A stretch of 64,000 nucleotides of DNA from Candidatus Sulfopaludibacter sp. SbA3 (GTDB lineage: Bacteria > Pseudomonadota > Alphaproteobacteria > Caulobacterales > Hyphomonadaceae): positions 31,639 to 95,638 of the forward strand of contig CAMEDD010000004.1 of the NCBI GenBank assembly GCA_945913285.1, written 5' to 3'. Numbering within the stretch: the first letter of the stretch is position 1; each line of letters begins with the position of its first letter. The notes beneath the pieces were generated by a model. The model saw only the letters and a list, made by a program, of their open reading frames with translations, searched no databases and was not told the DNA's origin. Both the position numbers and the translations under genes were made by a program. This document shows positions 34,242 through 41,925 of the stretch, piece by piece.

Positions 34242-34324
34242 CCGGCGCATCCTTCATGTATGGGCAGGGCAACTGTATCCTTTGGGGTCGGCGCCGCAAG
34301 CCTGCCCGTCCGACCATTGCCGCT

Positions 34325-35731
34325 TCAGACGCTGATGACCCGGCCTGGGTTCATGATGTTTTGCGGATCGAGCGCCTTCTTGATGGCCCGCATGGCTTCG
34401 GTCGCGGCCGGCGGGCGCAGGCGGGCAAGTTCGTCGCGCTTCAGGCGGCCGACGCCGTGCTCGGCCGAGATCGACCCTCCAAAAGCGGTGACCGTTTCGA
34501 ACACACAATGCGTGACAGCCGCCTCGTGGGCTTTCAGCACACGATCGCCAGAGCCCGCTGGCTCCACGACGGAATAGTGCAGGTTCCCGTCGCCTACGTG
34601 CCCGAAAATGACAAATTCCGCCAGCGGAACAATTGCCCGGACAGCGGCGTTGCAGGCCTTGATAAAAGCCGGAATCCGGCTGATCGGAACCGAGATGTCC
34701 TGGTTCAGCGCAGTGCCATAGGCTCGCTTGGACAGCGGGATGGTTTCGCGGATATGCCAGAAGGATTTGGCCTGGGTGTCGCTGGCAGCGATCGCGGCGT
34801 CCTGGACGAGCCCGGCTTCGGCGCCGGCTTCAAGGGCAGAGGTGAGCAGCGCCTCGGCCTGCTCTGCGCGAGGCTGCGAGATTTCGACCAGCACGCGCCA
34901 TTCTGCATTGGCGGGAAGTGGATCGCGCGTACCCGGGATATCGGCGGCGACCATCGCGACGGCGTTGGCGGGGATGATTTCGAAGCTCGTCACCGAGTCG
35001 CCCGCATGGTCGCGCACGAGGGCGAGGAGTTTCACGACATCTTCTGCGGTCGCAACGATGACCCAGGCGGTCGCACGCTGAACTTTCGGGAACAGCTTGA
35101 ACGTCGCCGCCGTAATCAGACCGAGTGTGCCTTCGGCGCCCGCGAACAGGTGCTTTAGGTCATAACCTGTGTTGTTCTTACGCAGTCCTGACAGACCGTC
35201 CCAGATCTCGCCGGAGGGTAACACGACTTCGAGGCCGAGGATAAGATCGCGCATCATGCCATAGCGAAGCACAGCGACCCCGCCCGCGTTCGTAGAGATA
35301 AGGCCGCCCAGCGTGGCGGTGCCCTGCGAGCCAAGTGAAAGAGGAAACAGGCGGTTTGCCGCGTCCGCCGTTTCCTGCGCGCTCACCAGCGTCGCGCCTG
35401 CTTCGATCGTCATCGAGTTATTGAAGGGGTCGACCTCGCGCACGGCGGTCATGCGCGTCATCGAGACGCAAACTTCGCCATGCGGCGTGCCGCCATCGAC
35501 GAGGCCTGTATTGCCGCCCTGCGGTGTAATGGCGATGTTGTGCTGCACGCACAGTTTCACCAGCGCGGCCGCCTCGGCTGTGGAGGCGGGGCGGGCGATG
35601 AAGGGTGTGTCGCCCTGGTAACTGCCTCGCCAGGGGGTTGAAGCGGCAAGCCGCTTTTCCGGATCATCGGTCCAGCCCTTGGGGCCGAGCAGGTCTTTGG
35701 CAGCGGCGAGGAAGGCAGGGAGCGGCTTCAT
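34325..35731 (-). CDS. FAD-binding 2-hydroxyacid dehydrogenase (GlcD/D2HGDH family)
   Basis: The 468-residue flavoprotein has the VAO-type FAD domain (PQGGNTGLVDGGTPHGEVC; GSQGTATLGGLISTNAGG; LPSGEIWDGLSGLRKNNTGYD at its flavin loop) and the FAD-oxidase C-terminal domain with FGHVGDGNLHYSVV and SISAEHGVGRLKRDEL. Family members oxidise D-2-hydroxyacids such as D-2-hydroxyglutarate, D-lactate or glycolate, passing electrons to quinone, ETF or cytochrome. The substrate is not fixed by sequence, but D-2-hydroxyglutarate is favoured by similarity of the GHVGDGNLHY block. The start overlaps the stop of a 38-codon ORF (ATGA), and xseA lies before that. Confidence 0.9.
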   Translation of the reverse strand: MKPLPAFLAAAKDLLGPKGWTDDPEKRLAASTPWRGSYQGDTPFIARPASTAEAAALVKLCVQHNIAITPQGGNTGLVDGGTPHGEVCVSMTRMTAVREVDPFNNSMTIEAGATLVSAQETADAANRLFPLSLGSQGTATLGGLISTNAGGVAVLRYGMMRDLILGLEVVLPSGEIWDGLSGLRKNNTGYDLKHLFAGAEGTLGLITAATFKLFPKVQRATAWVIVATAEDVVKLLALVRDHAGDSVTSFEIIPANAVAMVAADIPGTRDPLPANAEWRVLVEISQPRAEQAEALLTSALEAGAEAGLVQDAAIAASDTQAKSFWHIRETIPLSKRAYGTALNQDISVPISRIPAFIKACNAAVRAIVPLAEFVIFGHVGDGNLHYSVVEPAGSGDRVLKAHEAAVTHCVFETVTAFGGSISAEHGVGRLKRDELARLRPPAATEAMRAIKKALDPQNIMNPGRVISV

Positions 35732-35844
35732 GCGGGCAGTTTACGCATTTCTCGCGCCATGGCGAGGCCTGCAAAGCTGATGTCGCCCAGGCGGGCAAGC
35801 AGGGTAGCGAGGTCTGTCGCAAGGAAGAAGGGTGCGGGACGCAT
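35728..35844 (-). CDS. Small ORF, 38 codons, between xseA and the dehydrogenase
   Basis: The product is MRPAPFFLATDLATLLARLG continued by DISFAGLAMAREMRKLPA. It begins 4 bp after the xseA stop and ends in an ATGA overlap with the next start, so it has operon-like geometry at both ends. An amphipathic or hydrophobic middle (FLATDLATLLARLGDISFAGLAM) and a basic end suggest a helical microprotein. In many alphaproteobacteria a DUF2093 small protein follows xseA; this sequence does not resemble it, though the opening MRPA is alike. No Shine-Dalgarno is obvious. It may be a real small protein or chance coupling. Confidence 0.45.
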   Translation of the reverse strand: MRPAPFFLATDLATLLARLGDISFAGLAMAREMRKLPA

Positions 35845-35848
35845 CGGA

Positions 35849-37243
35849 TCAGAACAGGCTGCCCTGCGGGCCGGGCGTACGCGGCGCAGATTGAGATTTC
35901 AGCTTTGGCGGGGCTGCGTCGAGGGGTGTCGCTGCGACATCGCCATCTGCAAAGCTGACCTTGAATTGCTCCGTACCCGACGCAACAGCCGCAGACCGAA
36001 TAAGGCGGCCATCGCGATCGCGCACGAGCGCGTAGCCGCGCTTGAGTGTGGCCTGATAAGACAGGGTTTCGAGCAGCTTGGCTTCGGTGGCGAGAGCCTT
36101 CGTGCGCCGCTCGATGAGACGCATCAGGGCTGGACGTGCCCGCACGGCGGCATCGCGCAGGCGTTTGTAGCCTTGTCGGATTTCCGATTTGAGCATGGCG
36201 GGCGAAAGCTGGAGGCGCGAGAGCCTGAGGCGGGCCTTCTGGGTCAGGGCGAGGGCAGCCTTCGGCAGGTTCGTCGCCGCAAAATCCAGCCTCTGCCTTG
36301 CAGGTTGAAGCAGCATGTCCGGGCGGGGCAGGCGTGCCGCAGCCAGCTTGTCGCGGCTACGCGTCAGCGCGCGCGAAAGCGCCCGCTTCAGCCGCTCTGC
36401 ACTTTCACTGGTGGACAAGAGAAGCTCTGTCCGTACAGGGACGGCCATTTCTGCCGCACCTGTCGGTGTGGGTGCGCGCTGGTCGGACACGTAGTCGATC
36501 AATGTCGTATCGGTCTCGTGGCCTACAGCCGATATGAGCGGAATCTCGCTTTCGAAGGCGGCACGTACGACGATTTCCTCGTTGAACGGCCAGAGGTCCT
36601 CGATCGAGCCGCCGCCGCGCGCCACGATCAGCACGTCCGGCCGGTCTGCGCCCGCCATCGCGTTGAAGCCGCGGATGCCGGCTGTGATCTGGGCGGCGGC
36701 CTGCTCGCCCTGAACCAGAGCCGGCCAGACGATGACGCGGCAAGGAAAGCGGTCTCGGATACGGTGGAGGATGTCGCGGATCACGGCGCCGGTCGGCGAG
36801 GTGACGACGCCGATGGTGCGCGGAAGGTAAGGCAGCTTCTTCTTGTGCTTTGGGTCGAACAGGCCTTCGCCAGCCAGCTTCTTCTTGCGCTCCTCAAGCA
36901 GCTGCATCAGTGCGCCAGCGCCGGCAGGCCGCATGGTGCCCGCGATCAGTTGGTAGGCCGAGCGCCCCTCATAGGTCGAGAGGCGGCCCGTGGCGATGAC
37001 TTCAAGCCCTTCTTCCGGCCGGAAGGGCAGGCGCTCGACCTGGCCGCGCCACATGATTGTATTGAGCACGGCCTTATCGTCTTTAAGGTCGGCATACATG
37101 TGCCCCGATTTCGCTATGGTTACCCGCCCAAGCTCTCCGCGAACGACGACGTGGTCATAGTTCGTCTCGATCGTCCGCTTGAGGCTGGCGGCGAGTTCGG
37201 AAACGGAGAGTTCGGCCTGATTGGTGGAGCTTGAATCGGACAT
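35849..37243 (-). CDS. xseA: Exodeoxyribonuclease VII large subunit
   Basis: XseA with XseB degrades single-stranded DNA in both directions. The 464-residue protein has the N-terminal OB domain (LSVSELAASLKRTIETNYDH; RVTIAKSGHMYADLKDDKA), the catalytic region IGVVTSPTGAVIRDILHRIR, VIVARGGGSIEDLWPFN and SAVGHETDTTLIDYVSDQRA, and the long coiled-coil part plus C-terminal LKRGYALVRDRDG. I start at MSDSSSTNQA (37243); the track of open codons upstream overlaps purD divergently. purD begins 43 bp away on the other strand. xseB is not in the window. Confidence 0.95.
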   Translation of the reverse strand: MSDSSSTNQAELSVSELAASLKRTIETNYDHVVVRGELGRVTIAKSGHMYADLKDDKAVLNTIMWRGQVERLPFRPEEGLEVIATGRLSTYEGRSAYQLIAGTMRPAGAGALMQLLEERKKKLAGEGLFDPKHKKKLPYLPRTIGVVTSPTGAVIRDILHRIRDRFPCRVIVWPALVQGEQAAAQITAGIRGFNAMAGADRPDVLIVARGGGSIEDLWPFNEEIVVRAAFESEIPLISAVGHETDTTLIDYVSDQRAPTPTGAAEMAVPVRTELLLSTSESAERLKRALSRALTRSRDKLAAARLPRPDMLLQPARQRLDFAATNLPKAALALTQKARLRLSRLQLSPAMLKSEIRQGYKRLRDAAVRARPALMRLIERRTKALATEAKLLETLSYQATLKRGYALVRDRDGRLIRSAAVASGTEQFKVSFADGDVAATPLDAAPPKLKSQSAPRTPGPQGSLF

Positions 37244-37286
37244 GAGGACTTGATCCCATGCGCGGCCCGGCGCATCAAGCCGCCCC

Positions 37287-38576
37287 ATGAACATACTCCT
37301 CATCGGATCGGGCGGCCGCGAGCACGCGCTCGCCTGGAAAATGGCGCAGTCGCCGCTTGTCGACGTGGTGCACTCCGCGCCCGGAAACCCGGGCATGGAC
37401 GAAATTGGTCCGTGCTTTGATGTGGCGGCTGATGACATTGACGGCCTGGTCAAGCTGGCACTGCAGATCGAACCCGATCTGATCGTTATCGGACCCGAAG
37501 CGCCTCTTGCGCTGGGGCTTGCAGACATTCTGCGCGCGCGCGGGTTTGACGTGTTCGGGCCGAGCCGGGAAGCCGCGCAACTTGAGGCGTCGAAGGCCTT
37601 CTCCAAGGCGCGGATGATGAAGTACGGCGTGCCAACTGCCACTTACGGCGAGTTCACAGAGGCTGCGTCCGCAAAGGCCTTCCTGCGCACGATGACCGCA
37701 CCCTACGTTCTGAAAGCGGACGGTCTCGCAGCGGGCAAGGGTGTCGTGATCACGCAGTCGTTGGAAGACGCAGACGCCGGCGTCGACGAGATGTTGTCCG
37801 GCAAGTTCGGTCCGGCCTCCGCGACGCTGGTGATTGAGGAGTTCATGCACGGCGAAGAAGCCAGCGTCTTTGTCATCACCGATGGCAGGGGTGCGGTGTA
37901 TCTGCCGGCGGCGCAGGACCACAAACGCGTGGGCGACGGCGATACCGGACCCAACACAGGCGGTATGGGCGCCTATGCGCCCGCCCCGGTCGCCAGCGAG
38001 CAGATCATGGCGCGCGTGAAGCGTGAGATCGCCGAGCCGATGCTGGAGGGCATGGCAAAGGACGGGATTCCCTATCAGGGCGTGCTCTACATCGGCATCA
38101 TGATCACTGCCGAAGGTCCGAAAGTCGTTGAGTTCAATGCACGATTCGGCGATCCGGAATGCCAGGTGCTGATGGTTGGTCTTGCCGGCGATATTGTCCC
38201 GGCGATCCTTGCGTCAGCGACGGGCGGTCTCAAAGGCAACGAGGCCGCGTTTGAATCCCTGTTCGAACTTGACCGGTTTCAGCCGACCGCCACAGTTGTG
38301 CTTGCGGCCAAGGGCTATCCCGGAAGCTACACCAAAGGCAGCTTGATCGGTGGACTGAAAGATGCCGACAAGATCGAGGGTGTCACGGTCTTCCAGGCGG
38401 GCACCGGCTCGGCGCCAGACGGCGCGCTGATCGCCAATGGCGGACGCGTGCTGAACGTCACGGCGAGTGGCGACACCCTGCGCGAGGCGGTTGACCGCGC
38501 CTATGCCGGCGTTGCGGCGATTGACTGGCCGGAGGGCTTCTGCAGAAGCGATATCGGCTGGCGTGCGTTGCGCTAG
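37287..38576 (+). CDS. purD: Phosphoribosylamine-glycine ligase
   Basis: PurD makes glycinamide ribonucleotide from phosphoribosylamine, glycine and ATP in purine synthesis. The 429-residue ATP-grasp enzyme shows MNILLIGSGGREHALAWKMA, GPSREAAQLEASKAFSKARM, LKADGLAAGKGVVIT, the QDHKRVGDGDTGPNTGGMGA block and EFNARFGDPECQVLM with Mg ligands, ending with RAYAGVAAIDWPEGFCRSDIG. Length is standard. It is divergent from xseA, sharing a 43-bp region that must hold both promoters, so one or both start close to their ATG. Confidence 0.96.
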   Translation: MNILLIGSGGREHALAWKMAQSPLVDVVHSAPGNPGMDEIGPCFDVAADDIDGLVKLALQIEPDLIVIGPEAPLALGLADILRARGFDVFGPSREAAQLEASKAFSKARMMKYGVPTATYGEFTEAASAKAFLRTMTAPYVLKADGLAAGKGVVITQSLEDADAGVDEMLSGKFGPASATLVIEEFMHGEEASVFVITDGRGAVYLPAAQDHKRVGDGDTGPNTGGMGAYAPAPVASEQIMARVKREIAEPMLEGMAKDGIPYQGVLYIGIMITAEGPKVVEFNARFGDPECQVLMVGLAGDIVPAILASATGGLKGNEAAFESLFELDRFQPTATVVLAAKGYPGSYTKGSLIGGLKDADKIEGVTVFQAGTGSAPDGALIANGGRVLNVTASGDTLREAVDRAYAGVAAIDWPEGFCRSDIGWRALR

Positions 38577-38671
38577 CCTGCATTGAAATCGGGAACTCTA
38601 AAACGTCTCTGCGGCGACTGGCGCGCGCTGTCTTGATTGATCTTGCGACAAAGCGCCGCAAATGTCCGGTT

Positions 38672-39330
38672 ATGCCCGCGAACAAAAATCCAACAACGCC
38701 CGATGCCCGTTCTGAACTGCGCAAACGTCCGGCGCGGGGCCAGGAAACGCGGCGGGTGATCGTTGAGCGTCCATCGAATGCCTCGACAGGCCCGGTTATG
38801 CGGGCACGTCAATCGAAACCGTTGTGGAGCAGTCCGGGATGAGCCGGGGATGGGTGCTGCATCAGTTCCAGGCACGTCTTGCGCTGATGACAGCCACGAC
38901 GCACGCAGCGATGCAGACCATCATCGACGATGTGTAATACCGCTCCGGAGCAATCGAAGATCCGGGCGCCCCTTATGCGCGGGATCTGCTAAGTAGTTTG
39001 GCAGACCCAGATCCTGCCTTCCGGAACCGCCCTTCCGCAAATTCTGCAGGCGGCCCGCTGGGACGAACGGCTTGCCCTTGCTCTGCGGCCGCCTGCAAAG
39101 CGGATTGAGGCGGGAATCGATGTTTAACCCCCAATCTGTCACGCGCTGCGCGTATTCCGGAAAAGGACGATGACGCCATTCTCGTTAATGCCCGCTTTAT
39201 CGTCTTGAGCTGGCGCCGGCTGACACCCGAGTTGAAGCACGATCCGAACCGGTCGGTGATCCATGAGGCCCGGGCTCACATCCGTCGGCTGCAGGATGCG
39301 TATTGTGACAGGTTTCTGAACCTGTCGTGA
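38672..39330 (+). pseudogene. Decayed TetR-family regulator
   Basis: A whole TetR regulator is readable across several frames. ATG 38672 opens a basic leader to ARGQETRRVIVE, then a one-base loss near 38765 moves the reading to ASIECLDRPGYAGTSIETVV and EQSGMSRGWVLHQFQARLAL, the TetR helix-turn-helix. A TAA (38935-38937) follows IIDDV. The frame continues YRSGAIEDPGAPYARDLLSS, and another shift gives ILQAARWDERLALALRPPAK with TAA at ~39124. A further shift gives RAARIPEKDDDAILVNARFI and HIRRLQDAYCDRFLNLS, ending TGA 39328-39330. At least three frameshifts and two stops make it inactive. No clear target gene adjoins. Confidence 0.78.
39307..39326. terminator. Hairpin at the end of the TetR remnant
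   Basis: GACAGGTT and AACCTGTC form a perfect 8-bp stem with a TCTG loop, overlapping the last codons of the TetR remnant, and 44 bp from the convergent DUF3297 stop. Followed by GTGACGTTTCGTTTG, a weak T-rich tail. A terminator role is inferred. Confidence 0.45.
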
Positions 39331-39370
39331 CGTTTCGTTTGCCATCGGGCTTGGCTGGCGGTTCGTCGGA

Positions 39371-39619
39371 TCAGGCCGCCTGCTCGTCCTTGAACCAGAC
39401 TTCGACAGTCCCCTTGAAGGTCAGGGTCAGAGGATTGCCCTTGCGGTCCATAGCCTTTCCGGCTGTCAGCTTGATCCAGCCTTCTGACACGCAGTATTCT
39501 TCGACAGTCGTCTTTTCCTCGCCCTTGAAGCGAACCCCGACGCCTCGGATGAGAACGTCGTAATTGTAGAAGGGACTACGCGGATTTACGGAAAGGCGGT
39601 CGGGAGGCGTATCGGTCAT
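39371..39619 (-). CDS. DUF3297 family protein
   Basis: The 82-residue protein matches DUF3297: PPDRLSVNPRSPFYNYDVLI, IRGVGVRFKGEEKTTVEEYC and WIKLTAGKAMDRKGNPLTLT, ending in GTVEVWFKDEQ. It is a small soluble protein of unknown function, mostly in alpha- and gammaproteobacteria. Complete at both ends. It points away from the PsiE gene, 94 bp apart, so the gap holds both promoters. Confidence 0.92.
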   Translation of the reverse strand: MTDTPPDRLSVNPRSPFYNYDVLIRGVGVRFKGEEKTTVEEYCVSEGWIKLTAGKAMDRKGNPLTLTFKGTVEVWFKDEQAA

Positions 39620-39713
39620 GCGCCGGGGTTTAGCCGGGCAGGCGGGCTGATTTCAAGCCCTCGGTTGCCGCGTGCCGGCAAAAGAGTAGATCGGGTTGAA
39701 AGGGAGTTCATTC

Positions 39714-40121
39714 ATGACGCCGCGCAATCCAGACGTTCCCCCCGCCATGGGCAAGATAGACAGCCGTTTCGGCCTGGCTTTTTTCAAGCTCGTCGAGCGC
39801 GCGCTGCTCTTGCTCACGGCAGGATTGACCATCATCGCGGCGGTGACCGAAGTCTGGAACATTTACATCAAGCAGGAAGTCGGACTGGCAGACATCCTTT
39901 TGATGTTTCTGTACGTCGAAGTCATCAGCATGATCGCGGTGTTCTATACCGGGATAGGCTCCCCCTTCATCTACCCGATTTTCATCGCGATCACGGCGAT
40001 CGCGCGCCTCATTGTGCTTCAAGGCAAGGACATGGCGCCCGAGAAGGTCGTTCTGGAGGCCGGGGCGATCCTTATTCTTGCTATCGCGGTTGTCGTTGTC
40101 GGGTATGCCAAACGCAACTGA
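39714..40121 (+). CDS. PsiE-family membrane protein
   Basis: The 135-residue protein has four membrane helices and the PsiE (phosphate-starvation-inducible E) pattern: GLAFFKLVERALLLLTAGLT, a second helix after TEVWNIYIKQEVGLADILLM, FLYVEVISMIAVFYTGIGSP and YPIFIAITAIARLIVLQGKD. The role of PsiE proteins is unknown. I start at MTPRNPDVPP (39714) since AGGGAG lies 7 bases ahead; MKGSSF six codons earlier contains that signal. It is convergent with the transpeptidase-like gene, 10 bp apart. Confidence 0.85.
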   Translation: MTPRNPDVPPAMGKIDSRFGLAFFKLVERALLLLTAGLTIIAAVTEVWNIYIKQEVGLADILLMFLYVEVISMIAVFYTGIGSPFIYPIFIAITAIARLIVLQGKDMAPEKVVLEAGAILILAIAVVVVGYAKRN

Positions 40122-40131
40122 CGCGCGCTGA

Positions 40132-40752
40132 CTAATTGCCCACGAAGATGAACGTGCCTTCGGGCACTGTCTCGATGAACCGGGCAAGATCAACCTTCGA
40201 GAACACGATGCAGCCGTTCGAGCGCCCGAGCTTTCCATGCTGCCTCAGGAATCCGGGCTCTGCATAGCTGGCGGCATGGATCACGATGGCCCGCGCCCGC
40301 GATGTCTTGTTCGATTCATCGAGGCCATCGAGACGGAAGGACTGGCCATGTTTGCCGGTATATTCTTCTGCCAGACGCAAGAGGCCCTCGGGGCTTGCCT
40401 GCGATCCGGGGATGCTGGAGAAACTGTCGAGAAATCCGTCGTGATCACTGTCCGAACCAAGCCCGTGGGCGGCGCGAAAGGCGCTGACCGCGCCGCTCTC
40501 CAGATCGATCACGAAGACACGCTCCTTGCTGGAATGACGGCTGTAATCGACGACGACGATCTTGCCGGTCGCATGGCCGTCATGGCCGCGCGCTTCAATG
40601 GCCTCGATGGCGCGTGCCAGCAGCGCAGGCTGGATACGACCGTCCGGATCAAGCGGCTGGGACTGTGCGGCGCCGGATATAGAAAAAAACATTATCATAA
40701 ACAACGCTTTGAGGCGGATGATCAAGTCGGTCTCCTCGTATTGATCCCGCAC
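40132..40752 (-). CDS. Murein L,D-transpeptidase-like protein (YkuD_2 type)
   Basis: The 206-residue precursor has a signal region (LIIRLKALFMIMFFSISGAA) and a catalytic domain like the YkuD-related family: VVDYSRHSSKERVFVIDLES, AAHGLGSDSDHDGFLDSFSS, the His in AIVIHAASYAEPGF and the nucleophile Cys in KLGRSNGCIVF. L,D-transpeptidases cross-link peptidoglycan or attach lipoproteins; this branch is shorter and often annotated only as murein L,D-transpeptidase catalytic-domain protein. The LdtR-like regulator gene is in the same window, but no link is shown. Start may be GTG/ATG upstream of the signal; MIMFF lies inside it. Confidence 0.83.
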   Translation of the reverse strand: MRDQYEETDLIIRLKALFMIMFFSISGAAQSQPLDPDGRIQPALLARAIEAIEARGHDGHATGKIVVVDYSRHSSKERVFVIDLESGAVSAFRAAHGLGSDSDHDGFLDSFSSIPGSQASPEGLLRLAEEYTGKHGQSFRLDGLDESNKTSRARAIVIHAASYAEPGFLRQHGKLGRSNGCIVFSKVDLARFIETVPEGTFIFVGN

Positions 40753-40836
40753 TGGCGACGCTGGGGCAGGTCTTGGCGTTCCGGACCATGATTGTATGGT
40801 AGGATCCGGAATCCGGCAGAATTTAGGGAGCGCGAC

Positions 40837-41925
40837 ATGGCAGAGGCTGCAAACGCACAGGACCTGTTTTCAGGCACAAAGCCGGTGGTGGACAGCCACA
40901 AGTTCAACGAGGCGAACCTCGCCGCCTGGATGGAGGCGCATGTCGAGGGCTACGAGGGTCCGCTCGAAGTGCGCCAGTTCAAGGGCGGCCAGTCGAATCC
41001 CACCTACCAGCTGGTGACACCGAAGAAGAAGTACGTGATGCGCCGCAAGCCGCTGGGTAACCTTTTGCCCAGCGCGCACGCCGTCGACCGCGAGTTCACG
41101 ATCATCAGCGCGCTCTACCCGCTCGGCTATCCCGTCGCCGGGCCCTATGGATTGTGTACGGACGAAAGCGTCGTTGGCACGATGTTCTATGTGATGGATA
41201 TGATGGAAGGCCGTATCCTCTGGGATGGCACGCTGCCGGACTATGAGCCCGCGATGCGCCGCAAGATCTACGAAGCGAAGATCAAGACTTTCGCCGAACT
41301 GCACAATGTGGACTGGAAGAAAGCCGGCCTCGAAGGCTATGGCAAGGAGGGCGATTATGTGGCCCGGCAGATCCACCGCTGGACCAAGCAGTACAAGGCC
41401 TCTGAGACGATCCACATCCCGGAAATGGAAAAGCTGATCGAGTGGCTGCCGAAGAACATCCCGCCGGGCGACATGACCACCATCGTGCACGGGGATTACC
41501 GGCTGGACAACATGGTGCTCCACCCGACCGAGCCACGCGTCATCGCCGTGCTCGACTGGGAGCTCTGCACGCTCGGTGATCCGATCGCGGACTTTTCCTA
41601 TCACCTCATGAACTGGGTCATGCCGCCCGGCGATTCCACGCGCGGCTCGATCATGTCGATCCCGGACCTGAAAGCCTGGGGCATCCCGACAATGGAAGAG
41701 TATGTGGCAATGTACTGCGCCCATACCGGCCGCAAGGGCCTGCCGGAGCTCGACTATTACTTTGCCTACAACGCCTTCCGCCTCGCCGGCATCCTGCAGG
41801 GCATCATCGGCCGAGTGCGCGACGGCACCGCCAACAGCGCCAACGCCGAGTCGAACGCGGCCCGTGTCGTGCCGCTTGCCAGGTTTGCCTACACCTATGC
41901 CCAACGTGCCGGGATGGAGGGGTGA
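40837..41925 (+). CDS. Phosphotransferase family protein (APH/ACAD10-11 kinase-like)
   Basis: The 362-residue protein is an aminoglycoside-phosphotransferase-fold enzyme of the group found with acyl-CoA dehydrogenases (ACAD10/11 N-terminal domain). Marks are QFKGGQSNPTYQLVTPKKK (P-loop-like), YVMRRKPLGNLLPSAHAVDR, the catalytic VHGDYRLDNMVLHPTEPRVI and AVLDWELCTLGDPIADFSYH (DFG-like Asp). In ACAD10/11 the domain phosphorylates 4-hydroxyacyl-CoA; the substrate here is inferred only. ATG 40837 has GGGAG at 6 bases; 15 further upstream codons are rejected. The stop overlaps the MFS start (GTGA). Confidence 0.88.
   Translation: MAEAANAQDLFSGTKPVVDSHKFNEANLAAWMEAHVEGYEGPLEVRQFKGGQSNPTYQLVTPKKKYVMRRKPLGNLLPSAHAVDREFTIISALYPLGYPVAGPYGLCTDESVVGTMFYVMDMMEGRILWDGTLPDYEPAMRRKIYEAKIKTFAELHNVDWKKAGLEGYGKEGDYVARQIHRWTKQYKASETIHIPEMEKLIEWLPKNIPPGDMTTIVHGDYRLDNMVLHPTEPRVIAVLDWELCTLGDPIADFSYHLMNWVMPPGDSTRGSIMSIPDLKAWGIPTMEEYVAMYCAHTGRKGLPELDYYFAYNAFRLAGILQGIIGRVRDGTANSANAESNAARVVPLARFAYTYAQRAGMEG

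Noticed and set aside
35759..37234. A 491-codon plus-strand frame opposite xseA
   Set aside because: Mirror of a real gene; no recognisable protein features and no ribosome-binding site.
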